Source of the DNA: JAFGKK01 sp964521085
GTDB lineage: Bacteria; Chloroflexota; Anaerolineae; Anaerolineales; RBG-16-64-43
Assembly: GCA_964521085.1 (NCBI GenBank)
Contig: CAZFPL010000006.1
Location: 38,997 to 102,996, forward strand
Direction of reading: 5' to 3'
Length of the DNA stretch: 64,000 nucleotides
The notes under the pieces were generated by a model, which searched no databases, was not told where the DNA came from, and saw only the letters and a program-made list of their open reading frames with translations. Position numbers and translations under genes: made by a program. The stretch's first letter is position 1, and each line of letters opens with the position of its first letter. Positions 9,016-17,798 of this stretch are shown piece after piece.

Positions 9016-9507
9016 TCACGATCCGGAACCCTCTTTCGCACGGGTATGAGCCCGCACCGGGCGGCAGCGGTTGCACAATCCGCGCAACACCAGGGTGGAA
9101 CGCTCCACCTGCAGACTGTAGCGCTGTTCCACGGAACGGAGGACCAGCCCCAGTTCCGACGAGTCGAATTCGACGATGCGCCGGCATTTGGAACAGATGA
9201 AGTGATGGTGTTCATCCGGCCGGGCGCTGTCGAACCGCTCCGATTTGGAATCGGCGTCCAACAATCGCGAGCAGACAAGTCCTTCACGCTCAAGCCACCG
9301 CATTGTCCGATACACAGTGGAAAGGTTGACCCCGGGATCCTTCCGGCGCGCGATTTGATAAATTTCTTCGGCAGTCGGATGTTCCGAGGCCGCGCGATAG
9401 GCATTGAGAATGATCCGCCGTTGGGCCGTCATCCGCCCGCCCTTTGTGCGGAGCAACCCGGCTGCGTCTTCCAATAAATTGGCGTGCTCGTGCGTCCATT
9501 CCGGCAT
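9016..9507 (-). CDS. fur: Fur-family metal-responsive repressor
   Basis: The product has 163 residues. An N-terminal winged helix (RMTAQRRIILNAY, ..NLSTVYRTMRWLEREGLV) is followed by the dimerisation domain with the metal ligands of the DEHHHF motif and two C-x2-C pairs, CSKC and CNRC, that bind structural zinc. The start MPEWTHEH at 9507 has GGAAAA upstream; the frame is open further up but that part crosses the operator. It is the first gene of fur-feoAB-feoC, so it most likely senses Fe(II) and represses its own operon, but a Zn, Mn or Ni sensor cannot be excluded from sequence. Confidence 0.93.
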   Translation of the reverse strand: MPEWTHEHANLLEDAAGLLRTKGGRMTAQRRIILNAYRAASEHPTAEEIYQIARRKDPGVNLSTVYRTMRWLEREGLVCSRLLDADSKSERFDSARPDEHHHFICSKCRRIVEFDSSELGLVLRSVEQRYSLQVERSTLVLRGLCNRCRPVRAHTRAKEGSGS

Positions 9508-9535
9508 GGGTTTTCCTTTTCCTTCAAATTTCTTA

Positions 9536-9560
9536 TTGCAAACTATTTGCAATTATATCA
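9536..9560 (-). promoter_or_regulatory. Promoter and palindromic operator of the fur-feoAB-feoC operon
   Basis: On the minus strand an extended -10 box TGATATAAT (9560-9552) leads into a perfect 7-3-7 palindrome at 9536-9552 (TTGCAAACTATTTGCAA on the plus strand). The palindrome begins at the last base of the -10 box and covers the predicted start point near 9545, the classic position for repression. It also reads as TTGCAA-N5-TTGCAA, the spacing reported for streptomycete Nur boxes, and differs from the enterobacterial Fur box. Confidence 0.75.
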
Positions 9561-9632
9561 TAAACCCTTCACCCGGCGCAAGGGAAGGAAAACCGGGGAC
9601 CGGATGGCTTTTTTCAGTGGCACACGGGAGAT

Positions 9633-9786
9633 CTTCCCCTTGATCCAGCCCGCAGGCCAGGCCTCATCATTCCTCCCGGCGCATAATTCTTCCAGGCGAT
9701 GCTGTTCTATGGGACCGCCGCGATTTTCTCAACACCGGATATTCAGTTACGATTTATTGAGTTGCTGAGTCAATCCAGAAAAAAAA
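9633..9786 (+). pseudogene. Decayed copy of the 3' end of the 5698-6333 membrane protein gene
   Basis: Bases from about 9648, and clearly from 9669, align with 6205-6332, including the shared stretch TACGATTTATTGAG and the run leading into the stop. The copy has substitutions and a 3-base gap, has no start codon or promoter, and continues directly into a copy of the same downstream repeat. It is therefore a duplicated gene tail plus repeat. The rest of the duplicated gene is absent. Confidence 0.75.
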
Positions 9787-9789
9787 TAA

Positions 9790-9870
9790 ATTGGACAGGA
9801 TTTACAGGATTATCAGGATAAAAATTGTAAGGGTGGACGGCGGTCCGCCCCTACTTGTCAATCCTGTCTA
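9790..9870. repeat. Interspersed 'GGACAGGATT' element, copy 2, with a nested hairpin
   Basis: The left arm (9792-9819) matches copy 1 at 6335; the right arm TCAATCCTGTC lies at 9858-9868. Between them sits a second short palindrome, GGTGGAC-GGC-GGTCCGCC at 9833-9850, flanked by 'GTAAGG' and 'CCCCTAC', related to the element at 31923. The last codons and the stop of rdgB lie inside the right arm. Confidence 0.6.
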
Positions 9871-10484
9871 TTGTTTCCGCTACCGGATAAAAGGCTTCTC
9901 AATATCGGTATCGCCGCCCGCACCGCGCGGGCCCGGTGGCTGATTTCGTTTTTCTCCTCCGGAGACAGCTCCGCCATCGTCACCGTCCGACCCTCGACCT
10001 GGAAAATCGGATCGTACCCGAATCCGTTCGTTCCGCGTTCGGCGAAGGTTATTTCCCCGCGGCATTCGCCTTCGGCGTAGGCCACCTCGCCGGCGGGGGA
10101 GGCGATCGCGATCACGCACACGAAGCGGGCTTTGCGCGGTGCGGGGAAAGCGCGCAGTTTTTCGAGAAGGAACGCGCGGCGCTTGGGATCGTCGGCACCC
10201 TCGCCCGCGTAACGCGAGGAACGCACACCCGGCTCGCCGCTGAGCGCACCGACCTCCAACCCGGAATCGTCCGCCGCGGTGATTAATCCCGACGCCTGCG
10301 CCAGCGTAAGCGCCTTCTTGGCCGCGTTCTCGCGGAAGGTCGCGCCGTCCTCCTCCACCTCCAGGGTGATCCCTAATTCGCCCGGGAAGACAATTTCAGC
10401 CGGCACCTCGCGCAGCAGGGCCCGATACTCGCGCTGCTTGCCGGGATTGGTCGTCGCAACCAGAAAACGGGGGTTCGAAATCAT
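9858..10484 (-). CDS. rdgB: XTP/dITP diphosphatase (RdgB/HAM1)
   Basis: The enzyme hydrolyses non-canonical purine nucleotides (XTP, dITP, ITP) to monophosphates and so keeps them out of DNA. The 208-residue product has the N-terminal ATTNPGKQREY motif, the substrate loop AADDSGLEV, the SSRYAGEGA motif and the GTNGFGYDPIF motif near the C-terminus, all typical of the family. The start has AGAGAGG 4-5 nt upstream. The last residues (SGNNRQD) are encoded within an interspersed repeat, so the natural C-terminus may have been replaced when the element inserted. It diverges from the UPF0104 gene. Confidence 0.95.
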   Translation of the reverse strand: MISNPRFLVATTNPGKQREYRALLREVPAEIVFPGELGITLEVEEDGATFRENAAKKALTLAQASGLITAADDSGLEVGALSGEPGVRSSRYAGEGADDPKRRAFLLEKLRAFPAPRKARFVCVIAIASPAGEVAYAEGECRGEITFAERGTNGFGYDPIFQVEGRTVTMAELSPEEKNEISHRARAVRAAIPILRSLLSGSGNNRQD

Positions 10485-10493
10485 GGGCCTCTC

Positions 10494-10523
10494 TTTACCG
10501 GATGGTACAATCCGGCGTATATT
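10494..10523 (+). promoter_or_regulatory. Putative promoter of the UPF0104 membrane protein gene
   Basis: TTTACC (10494-10499) and TATATT (10518-10523) are 18 bp apart and match the -35 and -10 consensus at 4 and 5 of 6 positions. The predicted start near 10530 leaves a short leader containing GGAG. Confidence 0.4.
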
Positions 10524-10541
10524 CCTTTCCGGAGATCAACC

Positions 10542-11546
10542 ATGAAGCGTTGGCAGTTCTGGGTCGGGCTTGCGATCAGCGCCATCTTCCTATATTACAC
10601 GCTTTCCAACCAACCATTGGCGGAAATGTGGGACGCGATTGTCCACGCCCAATTCCTTTGGCTGATCCCCGGCGTCGCGGTGTATTTTATCGGAGTCTGG
10701 GCGCGGACCTGGCGCTGGCATTACCTGCTGCGTCCGATAAAAAAGATCCCCCTGCGGACGCTTTTCCCGGTCGTATGCATCGGCTACATGGGCAACAACA
10801 TCTACCCGGCCCGGATGGGGGAAGTTCTGCGCGCCTATGTCCTCAAGCGCCGGGAGGGCGTGTCGATCAGCGCCTCCATCGCCACGATCCTCATCGAGCG
10901 CATTTTCGACGCAGTGGTGATGATGTTGTTCGTGTTCGTAAACCTGCCGGAGCTGGCCGGCCTGAAGGGCCAGTCCGGTTTCATCGGCAGCATCCAGGAA
11001 CTGGCGCTGATCGGGACCGGTTTGTTCTTCGGCGCGCTGCTGGTCTTCCTCCTGGCCGCGATGTTCCCCGCCGTAACCACCCGGATCGTGGAATGGATGA
11101 TCCATCATTTATCCCCGGCGCGTTTCCAGCCGAAATTGCAGGGACTGGCGGCGCGGTTCCTCGAGGGAATCGCCTGCCTGCGTTCTCCGCGCGACGCGTT
11201 GATGATATTCGTCACCTCGCTGGCCGTCTGGCTGCTCGAAACCGGGAAATACTGGTTCGTCATGCACGGGTTCCCGTTCCAAGTATCGTTCTTCGCGTTG
11301 ATGCTGATGAACGGGATCGTCAACATCGCGACGATCCTCCCCGCGGCTCCGGGCTACATCGGCACCTTCGACGCGCCCGGCGTGGCCGTGCTACAGGCCT
11401 ATGGCGTCGGGAAAACCATTGCCACGGCCTACACACTCGTCCTGCACGCCGCGTTGTGGTTCCCGATCACGATCCTAGGCGCCTGGTACATGCTGCGCGA
11501 GGGGTTTTCTGTAAAAGAAGCGCGGGAGGGAGTGCAGGCCGAATAG
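10542..11546 (+). CDS. UPF0104 / lysylphosphatidylglycerol synthase-like transmembrane protein
   Basis: The product is 334 residues with about eight membrane segments. It has the pattern of the AglD/LPG_synthase_TM family: YFIGVWARTWRWHYLL after the second helix, then GYMGNNIYPARMGEVLRAYVL and an AAPGYIGTFDAPGVAVLQ segment near the end. Family members are integral membrane proteins linked to lipid flipping or to dolichol- or lipid-linked sugar transfer; the catalytic DUF2156 domain of full MprF is missing. GGAG lies 9 nt before the ATG. It stands alone, divergent from rdgB. Confidence 0.85.
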   Translation: MKRWQFWVGLAISAIFLYYTLSNQPLAEMWDAIVHAQFLWLIPGVAVYFIGVWARTWRWHYLLRPIKKIPLRTLFPVVCIGYMGNNIYPARMGEVLRAYVLKRREGVSISASIATILIERIFDAVVMMLFVFVNLPELAGLKGQSGFIGSIQELALIGTGLFFGALLVFLLAAMFPAVTTRIVEWMIHHLSPARFQPKLQGLAARFLEGIACLRSPRDALMIFVTSLAVWLLETGKYWFVMHGFPFQVSFFALMLMNGIVNIATILPAAPGYIGTFDAPGVAVLQAYGVGKTIATAYTLVLHAALWFPITILGAWYMLREGFSVKEAREGVQAE

Positions 11547-11742
11547 GCCATGGATTCCCCGCGCTGCTTCCGAATCCTCATCGTTTTAAAAAGCGGCCAT
11601 ACGGATTCAATCCCCACGAGTTGCGGATTTCTCCGGATACGCCTGTTACATTATTGACACATCCCTGTGACATCCCGGGAGGGTATAAATTCTATAATTG
11701 CTTGCAGGAATTTCCTGTTATCGCCTGAAGAATGGAGTAAAA

Positions 11743-13800
11743 ATGCGGGCCTTGAATCGAATGATGGTTTCACCCCTTATCCTCATCGTGCTTCTTTCGC
11801 TTGGCGCATGCGCTTCACCGTCAGAGAACGGCGGGGATGCTGAACCCACCTTGTCCGCTCCTGCCCTCACCGTGTCCACTGCGGCGAAGACCTCCACCCG
11901 GACGCAAATATCCGAACCAACCCCGACATCCACATTTACACCGGCGCTGTACCCGGAGAATTGGCCCGTCTACAAGCCCGCAACCGTAACCGGCGCGCTG
12001 CCGGAAGGGGCGCGGGTCCGATACGGCAAGGGAGAAGTCAGGGGAATGGCCTCTTCGCCGGACGGCGGGCACCTCGCCATCGCGACGAATATCGGTGTGT
12101 ATGTGATGGACAGCGCAACCTTCACCGAACAATGGTCCCGGGCGTATTCCTCCGCGATCGGCGAGATCGCCTGGTCGCCGGATGGGAACACCCTTGCCGG
12201 AGCATCGCGGGATGGGACGGTCGCCTTGTGGGATGCGTCGACCGGAACTTCACAAACCGCGCTGAAAGGAACGGCCAAAAGCATCACCACCATCGCCTGG
12301 TCTCCAGATGGCAAGTGGCTCGCCGCCGGCCAGGAGGATGGCAAGGTAAACGTTTGGGACATCGGAACGAAGATAGTAATCATGAAGTACAAATTGGATG
12401 ACAGGTCCGTGGAAAGCCTTGCCTGGTCGCCGGACGGCAAATTTCTCGCCTTCGGATACGGTTCCCTTACCGTCCTGATGGAATTTGAAACCTCGAACGC
12501 CCTCTGGTTTCTGGATGAGGAGGCGCATCTGCTGTCCTGGTCACCGGATGGAAAAATCCTTGCCGCGGGCACCACAACCAATAAAGTCATCCTGAGGGAT
12601 CCGGTTTCCGGAAACCGCCTTCGAACCCTGACGGAGAAATCCGGGTCGGTGGAAAGCCTGGCTTGGTCGCCGGACGGGAAGACCATCGCCTGGGGATCCT
12701 ACACCACCCACATCGGCTTGTGGGATGCCTCCTCCGGAAAAAAGTTCGCCCTTCTTCAGGGCCACCGCTACGAGGTGACCGGCCTCGCCTGGACGGCGGA
12801 TGGAACGACCCTGTATTCGGCATCCTCGGATTTCACCCTCCACCGTTGGAACGCCTTCGCCGGTGAAATCGAGTCGACCTTTGAGGGGGCAGGCTGGTTT
12901 TCCACCTACGCGGAATTTTCGCCGGATGGGAAGACCCTCGCGACGGCGGATTGGAGGCCTTTCCGCAATCTAAACAATCCGGATGCCATGCAAAGCACAA
13001 TCCTGTTGTGGAATTTGACCACCGACGATCCTCCCCGCGCGCTGTCCCCCGCAACCGGATATATCACGAACGTCTACTGGTCGCCGGACGGGAAAACGTT
13101 GGCCGCAATGCTGTTTTTGCAGCCCGAGATCCCTCTCTGGGATGTCGCTTCCGGCGAGATTGTACAAACCCTCACGCGGGATACGGACGAGGTGAACTGC
13201 CTGGCCTGGTCTCCGGATGGTAAGACCCTGGCGGCCGGATCCTACGACAATAGCATCGCCATTTGGGATATTCCGAGCGGGGAGTTCCGGACCCTCCCGA
13301 TCGGGCACAACCGACCCATCCGCGGTCTGGCGTATTCACCGGACGGCACAATGCTGGCGTCGGGCGCCTCCGATAATAAAGTCATCCTTTCCGATGCCGT
13401 CTCCGGCAGACCGCTGCACACATTTACCGACAACACGGACAGCGTTTACAGCGTCGCGTGGTCGCCGGATGGAAAAACCGTCGCATCCGGATCCTGGGAG
13501 GGAAAAATCATACTGTGGGATGCTTCCTCCGGAGCTCTTTTGCAAAAGCTCGCCATGCATACCTTCGTTGTGGAGGATCTTGTTTTTTCCCCGGACGGAA
13601 GCCGCCTGATTTCAGGTTCGGCCGATGATCAGATCATCGTATGGGATACCGCCGGAATGGATGTACTACGGAAGCTGAACGGCCACAACAATCAGGTGAG
13701 TGATTTATCTCTATCACCGGACGGCTCCATGCTTGCTTCCGCCGCCCGCGACGGGACGGTTATATTATGGCCGATGGAACCGCAACAGGATACGGAGTGA
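11743..13800 (+). CDS. WD40-repeat lipoprotein
   Basis: This is a 685-residue secreted lipoprotein. The signal peptide ends in a lipobox LLSLGAC, followed by a Thr/Pro/Ala-rich linker of about 50 residues. The rest is about 14 WD40-type repeats with the consensus SPDGKxLAxG...IxLWD, enough for two seven-bladed propellers. Such propellers usually hold protein partners; no enzymatic domain is visible. GGAG lies 5 nt before the chosen ATG, although the frame is open for 15 codons upstream. Downstream is a strong hairpin. It could be a surface scaffold, but its ligand is unknown. Confidence 0.9.
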   Translation: MRALNRMMVSPLILIVLLSLGACASPSENGGDAEPTLSAPALTVSTAAKTSTRTQISEPTPTSTFTPALYPENWPVYKPATVTGALPEGARVRYGKGEVRGMASSPDGGHLAIATNIGVYVMDSATFTEQWSRAYSSAIGEIAWSPDGNTLAGASRDGTVALWDASTGTSQTALKGTAKSITTIAWSPDGKWLAAGQEDGKVNVWDIGTKIVIMKYKLDDRSVESLAWSPDGKFLAFGYGSLTVLMEFETSNALWFLDEEAHLLSWSPDGKILAAGTTTNKVILRDPVSGNRLRTLTEKSGSVESLAWSPDGKTIAWGSYTTHIGLWDASSGKKFALLQGHRYEVTGLAWTADGTTLYSASSDFTLHRWNAFAGEIESTFEGAGWFSTYAEFSPDGKTLATADWRPFRNLNNPDAMQSTILLWNLTTDDPPRALSPATGYITNVYWSPDGKTLAAMLFLQPEIPLWDVASGEIVQTLTRDTDEVNCLAWSPDGKTLAAGSYDNSIAIWDIPSGEFRTLPIGHNRPIRGLAYSPDGTMLASGASDNKVILSDAVSGRPLHTFTDNTDSVYSVAWSPDGKTVASGSWEGKIILWDASSGALLQKLAMHTFVVEDLVFSPDGSRLISGSADDQIIVWDTAGMDVLRKLNGHNNQVSDLSLSPDGSMLASAARDGTVILWPMEPQQDTE

Positions 13801-13817
13801 CCTTCCCGCCAGTAAAA

Positions 13818-13843
13818 CAGCCCGGCGTTGATGCGCCGGGCTG
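13818..13843. terminator. Bidirectional terminator hairpin between convergent genes
   Basis: CAGCCCGGCG (13818-13827) and CGCCGGGCTG (13834-13843) form a perfect 10-bp stem with a 6-nt loop. On the minus strand it is followed by TTTTACTGG, so it best serves the minus-strand gene at 13877, but it lies between the ends of two convergent genes and may stop both. Confidence 0.75.
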
Positions 13844-13876
13844 CACGATTCGATTGCTGGCGTTTCTCAACGGCCG

Positions 13877-14734
13877 CTATATCTTTACATTCTTCGCGCC
13901 GAAGGCGATCTTCTTTCCTTTGTAGAATTCCCATTCTTCCGTATAGGAATACACCCCGCCTCCCTCGAGTTTGACCGCCGGGGAAATGCTTTCCACTTCC
14001 AGGAATTTACCGCAGCTGTAGATTTCCATATTGCATTGGAAATCCGGATAGGTTTTTCCAACCTCGAACGGGAAGCGCTTGATGAAGAGGTTGCCGCCGT
14101 TGAAATACGCCGCCCAACCGAGCGTGACCCGCTGACCGATCTTGAACGGTTTCGGCCCGCCTTGCTTGACGTAATAGAATTTCGGGGTGGTTTTAAACCG
14201 CTTATCCTGGGGGTCAGTGTACGTCCAGAGGACGAGGTTCCGATTCGGAAGGAAGGCGCGCTCATCCTCCTTCTTGATGTTCTGCGGAACAATGGCGAAT
14301 CCGCCGGTCCGCATCAGGGAGAGCGCCCAGGCGGAGAATTCCTTGGGCTGACCGCCGGTGTTATGCACATTGTGAACGGCCTTTACCCGGTTTTTTCCCA
14401 GAAAACTCAAGATCAGTTCCTTTTTCAGATTAAGCGCGGGAATATCCTGGGAGACGGCCACACCGCCGCCGGATTCCAAGATCGATACATCCCGATCGTC
14501 CGGATAATACGTATCCGGCCAGATTTCGGGTGCCAGCCAGAACCGGTGGCCGCCGTGGATGTTCCACACACCGTAGGGGGTTTTCATTTTAATGTCGAGC
14601 ACGCCGAACATGTTCTCGCCGTTCTTGAAACCGCCGAACAGGACCCGCGGCCCGAAATGCTTCGGGATCAACAGATCGATCGTGCCGTTGGTGAAATTAA
14701 CACATTCGTTTCCTTTATATGTAACGCCTTCCAT
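13877..14734 (-). CDS. DUF4380-like (aldose-epimerase-like fold) protein
   Basis: The 285-residue product resembles DUF4380 proteins, which share the beta-sandwich fold of aldose 1-epimerases. Visible signs are the opening MEGVTYKGNECV, then LIPKHFGPRVLFGGFKNGENMF and GGHRFWLAPE. The likely role is binding or interconverting sugar anomers; the substrate is not known. The ATG at 14734 has GAGGAGG 9 nt upstream, which favours it over the ATG six codons earlier. It is the last gene of the beta-glycoside cluster, 31 nt after the FGGY kinase stop. Confidence 0.65.
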   Translation of the reverse strand: MEGVTYKGNECVNFTNGTIDLLIPKHFGPRVLFGGFKNGENMFGVLDIKMKTPYGVWNIHGGHRFWLAPEIWPDTYYPDDRDVSILESGGGVAVSQDIPALNLKKELILSFLGKNRVKAVHNVHNTGGQPKEFSAWALSLMRTGGFAIVPQNIKKEDERAFLPNRNLVLWTYTDPQDKRFKTTPKFYYVKQGGPKPFKIGQRVTLGWAAYFNGGNLFIKRFPFEVGKTYPDFQCNMEIYSCGKFLEVESISPAVKLEGGGVYSYTEEWEFYKGKKIAFGAKNVKI

Positions 14735-14765
14735 GTGTGGAATCCTCCTCATAGGATTTTTTCGG

Positions 14766-16373
14766 TCAGCTCATCTTCTTCACATAGTTGCTTTCCAGTT
14801 CCCGGTACCGTTCGACCAATTTTTCCGCCTTGACGACATTTTCCCGGATCGGTTTCAGGGTGCTGTTCCTGTCTTTGACGACGAAGATATCCGCCGCCTG
14901 TTCATAACTGATGTTCATCGCGTGCTTGGCTCCGCTGATGGCGCACCCGAGCGGCGCGGCGAAATCGGAGTTCTCGATGATGAAACTTTCCGCATTGAAC
15001 AGATCGGTGATCACCTGCCGGAAAAAAGGATCCTTGGAACCGCCGGCCACGATGCAAAAGCTTCCGATCTTGCTTAAGTGGGTCGAGTGAAGTTTCAACG
15101 ACAACGACTGGGAGAAATACAGCGAGCGGATGTTCGCGGCGGCGTCGTTCTCGGAGAAATTCTCCCGGACGATGCCGCTTTTGCACAAAGGCACCGATTC
15201 GTCGAACAGGTACGGCAGCATCAGTCTTTCGTCGTCGGCAAACCCGGGTTCTCCGGCGGCTTTGCCGTACGCATCCCAATCGCTTCTTGTGAGGGATCTT
15301 TCACTCGCGGAAAGGATATATTTTCTCAGGAAAGTTTCATGGAGCTTTCCGCCGTTGGTGATGACACTCAGCGCCATGGCGGTGCCTTTGGTGTACCCGA
15401 ATACGTTGTATTCGCCGTTGCGCGACGGGACGATTTTATTCATGACGCCGTTGACGGTATAGCTCGAACCCAGTGAAATGACGATCTGACCGCCGCAGCC
15501 CAGCAGGGTGGCGGGGTTGTCGCCGGTCCCGGCCAGCACCACGGCCTCGGAATCGACGCCGTATTTTTTCGCGAAGTAGGGGTTCACTTTTCCAACCGGC
15601 GCGTCGTAATGATCGATGGCGCCGATTTTACCTCCGACATCGTCGCTTAATCCGAATTGCTTAAGATAGGCGTTGATCGATTCCAGGACGGTTTTATTCC
15701 ACTGCGGATGGGCGATGTCGAGGGAATTGAGGTTGGTGCCCCAGCCGTCGCCCGTATCGACAGGCGCGACTTTCCCGGCCAGCACCGAGGTGAGGAAGGC
15801 GCTCAAAAGAAGAATATTCGAAGTCGCCCGGTATTCATCCGGGGATTCCTTGGCCCATTTCATGATTTGCACCGCCGGGAATCTTAATTCGGTCCGGTTG
15901 CCCGTCAGAGTTTCCACGCCGCCGCGTTTGGCGAGTTCTTCGGTGAGGATTTTCGCTTCCGCGCCCGTGCTTCGGTCCTCCCAAATCGGGGAGGTCTTTC
16001 GGGAAATAGCTCCTTTTAATTGTTCGAGAAGGCTTCTTTCGATCCGCAGCGAACCGATCGCGCCGCCGAAAGCGCCGTTTCCGTAGACCGTGCAGTGCTG
16101 CATGCCGTCCGCCTTGATGACTTTGACCCGGGACAGGTCCACTTTGTCGGCCTTTAATTTTTGAAACGTATAATCCAGGGCTTCGATCATCAGAAAGGGC
16201 GAGGTATGCCGGGTCTGGGGCGAGGCTGCGGGTACGATCCCGCCCGTGGTTTTATACTGCGGGAACGTTTCGTCGTAATCGAATTTTCCGGTGTACGCGA
16301 CCCGTTTGTTCTCGAGGTCCAGGACGATCAATTTCACCGACTGCGTGCTGAACTCGATTCCTAAGGCGAGCAT
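14766..16373 (-). CDS. FGGY-family carbohydrate kinase (xylulokinase-like)
   Basis: The enzyme probably phosphorylates a keto-sugar such as D-xylulose with ATP. The 535-residue product has the FGGY N-terminal domain opening MLALGIEFSTQSVKLIVLD, the GMQHCTVYG and SPIWEDRST regions near the sugar site, and the C-terminal domain with LAGTGDNPATLLGCG and the ATP-binding GGSKDPFFRQ. The position in a xylan/beta-glycoside cluster supports xylulokinase, but no xylose isomerase gene is here. A 225-bp gap (16374-16598) separates it from the GH10 gene; I see no clear promoter there, only a GCAGGA-CA-TCCTGC palindrome at 16576-16589. Confidence 0.85.
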   Translation of the reverse strand: MLALGIEFSTQSVKLIVLDLENKRVAYTGKFDYDETFPQYKTTGGIVPAASPQTRHTSPFLMIEALDYTFQKLKADKVDLSRVKVIKADGMQHCTVYGNGAFGGAIGSLRIERSLLEQLKGAISRKTSPIWEDRSTGAEAKILTEELAKRGGVETLTGNRTELRFPAVQIMKWAKESPDEYRATSNILLLSAFLTSVLAGKVAPVDTGDGWGTNLNSLDIAHPQWNKTVLESINAYLKQFGLSDDVGGKIGAIDHYDAPVGKVNPYFAKKYGVDSEAVVLAGTGDNPATLLGCGGQIVISLGSSYTVNGVMNKIVPSRNGEYNVFGYTKGTAMALSVITNGGKLHETFLRKYILSASERSLTRSDWDAYGKAAGEPGFADDERLMLPYLFDESVPLCKSGIVRENFSENDAAANIRSLYFSQSLSLKLHSTHLSKIGSFCIVAGGSKDPFFRQVITDLFNAESFIIENSDFAAPLGCAISGAKHAMNISYEQAADIFVVKDRNSTLKPIRENVVKAEKLVERYRELESNYVKKMS

Positions 16374-16598
16374 GATGTTTTTTGCCTTCCCAACCGGCTG
16401 ATAAATTCACGGCGGGCGGACGTTCTACGATTCCACCGCTTTTCCATCAGGCGGGCGGGAAGTCATCCTTTCTTTGGATTTTTTTCGGAATGGCGGAACC
16501 ATAAAGCATTTCAAAAACCTGTTGTCGCTTCGCCTTTCGGCGGGTATGCGCAACAGCGCGGAACGTTCGCTGCCGGCAGGACATCCTGCGATCCTTCT

Positions 16599-17798
16599 TT
16601 ATGGAAAAACCATCTGGAGTGACTTGTCTTGCTTGCGCAGAACGGCCTTTTGGGTTTTTCCTTCCGAGGTGATCTGATAGTCTCCGAAGAAGCCCTCGGT
16701 TTGGAAGATCCCGGACGCATTGGCTTTCCCGGAGGTCTGGGTCCACCACTGGTTGTACACGAGGTCATGGAACGCCAGACCCTGCGGGGTGAGCGTCCAA
16801 TCCTCCCGCCACAGCGCGGCCCAGGGCCGCCAGTGGGCGCCCGCCCAAAAGCCCCACATGACGATGGCTTCGATGCTCGGGTGCGCAAAGTAGATCGGGA
16901 GAATTTTCTTCATCTCATCGGCCTGCGTTTGTTCGTCGTCGACGTCGAACAGGCATTCGGTGATCTTGATCGGAAGCTGGAATTCAGAAAGTCTGTCCAG
17001 CGCATCCTGGACATGCTCGGCGGACATGCCGGGCTGGTGCAAGGCGATCGAATGGCCCTGGCACCCGATACCGCCGATGGGAACGCCGTTGGCCAGCAGC
17101 TTCCGGATTTGGACGACATACGAATCCAGATTAAAGCCGCTGTCCCACAGAATGCCGTAATCGTTCACGTACAGGGTGGCGTCGGGATTGCCCGCTTTGG
17201 CCATCCAGGCCATTTCACTGATGATGCCGTACCCCAAGCGGCGCTGGAAAAACTCGCCGTTGATCATTTCATTGTTCAGATCGAATTCTTCGATCCGGCC
17301 CTTGAAATGCTTGGTGACGCCGAGCGCGCGCCGGACGATGGCCGCGCGCAGTCGGTCGTTATCCAACGCCCGGAGCCACTCCATGTTGTGTTCGTCCTTC
17401 TCCCAGAAAATGCAGTGCCCGCGCATCGGGATGTTGCGCTCGTGGCACAGTTCCCAAATCCGGTCGGCCATGTAATAGTCGACGGCGCCTTCGCGTTTCT
17501 CGCAGTCATACCATTTGAGGGCGTTTTCGTGCACCGCAAAATTAAAGTTTTCGGCCAGGACCTTCAGAAACACCTTCCGGTCCGACCCGGGCAGTGCACC
17601 GGGAGCCTTTTCCGCAAGCGAATCCGGGATGGCGGTCCCGAAAAGGAATTCGTGCCGAACCTGCCGCACCGAGACGTCCGCGCCCGGTTTGGTTTTGACG
17701 GTTAGTTTTCCCATGCGGAGTTTTCGGATGCGGGCCTGGACGGCGGAAGGGGTTAAATGCGCGGGAAGGCCGGCCGGATCGACGGTTTTTTTGCTCAT
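16599..17798 (-). CDS. Intracellular GH10 family endo-beta-1,4-xylanase
   Basis: The 399-residue enzyme should cut beta-1,4-xylosidic bonds in xylo-oligosaccharides. The acid/base Glu177 sits in DLNNEM and the nucleophile Glu281 in KITECLFD; other GH10 marks are HENALKWY, MRGHCIFW, VNDYG, GIGCQGHS and a C-terminal MWGFW. There is no signal peptide, so it acts in the cytoplasm, unlike the secreted GH10 at 36495. A roughly 45-residue N-terminal stretch precedes the barrel. The ATG at 17798 overlaps the GH116 stop by 4 nt (ATGA), with GGAG just upstream, so translation is coupled. Confidence 0.93.
   Translation of the reverse strand: MSKKTVDPAGLPAHLTPSAVQARIRKLRMGKLTVKTKPGADVSVRQVRHEFLFGTAIPDSLAEKAPGALPGSDRKVFLKVLAENFNFAVHENALKWYDCEKREGAVDYYMADRIWELCHERNIPMRGHCIFWEKDEHNMEWLRALDNDRLRAAIVRRALGVTKHFKGRIEEFDLNNEMINGEFFQRRLGYGIISEMAWMAKAGNPDATLYVNDYGILWDSGFNLDSYVVQIRKLLANGVPIGGIGCQGHSIALHQPGMSAEHVQDALDRLSEFQLPIKITECLFDVDDEQTQADEMKKILPIYFAHPSIEAIVMWGFWAGAHWRPWAALWREDWTLTPQGLAFHDLVYNQWWTQTSGKANASGIFQTEGFFGDYQITSEGKTQKAVLRKQDKSLQMVFP

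Noticed and set aside
11655..11699. TTGACA at 11655 with TATAAT at 11694 as the promoter of the WD40 lipoprotein
   Set aside because: The spacing is 33 bp, far from 17. The TATAAT may still be a -10 box, but I could not assign a -35.
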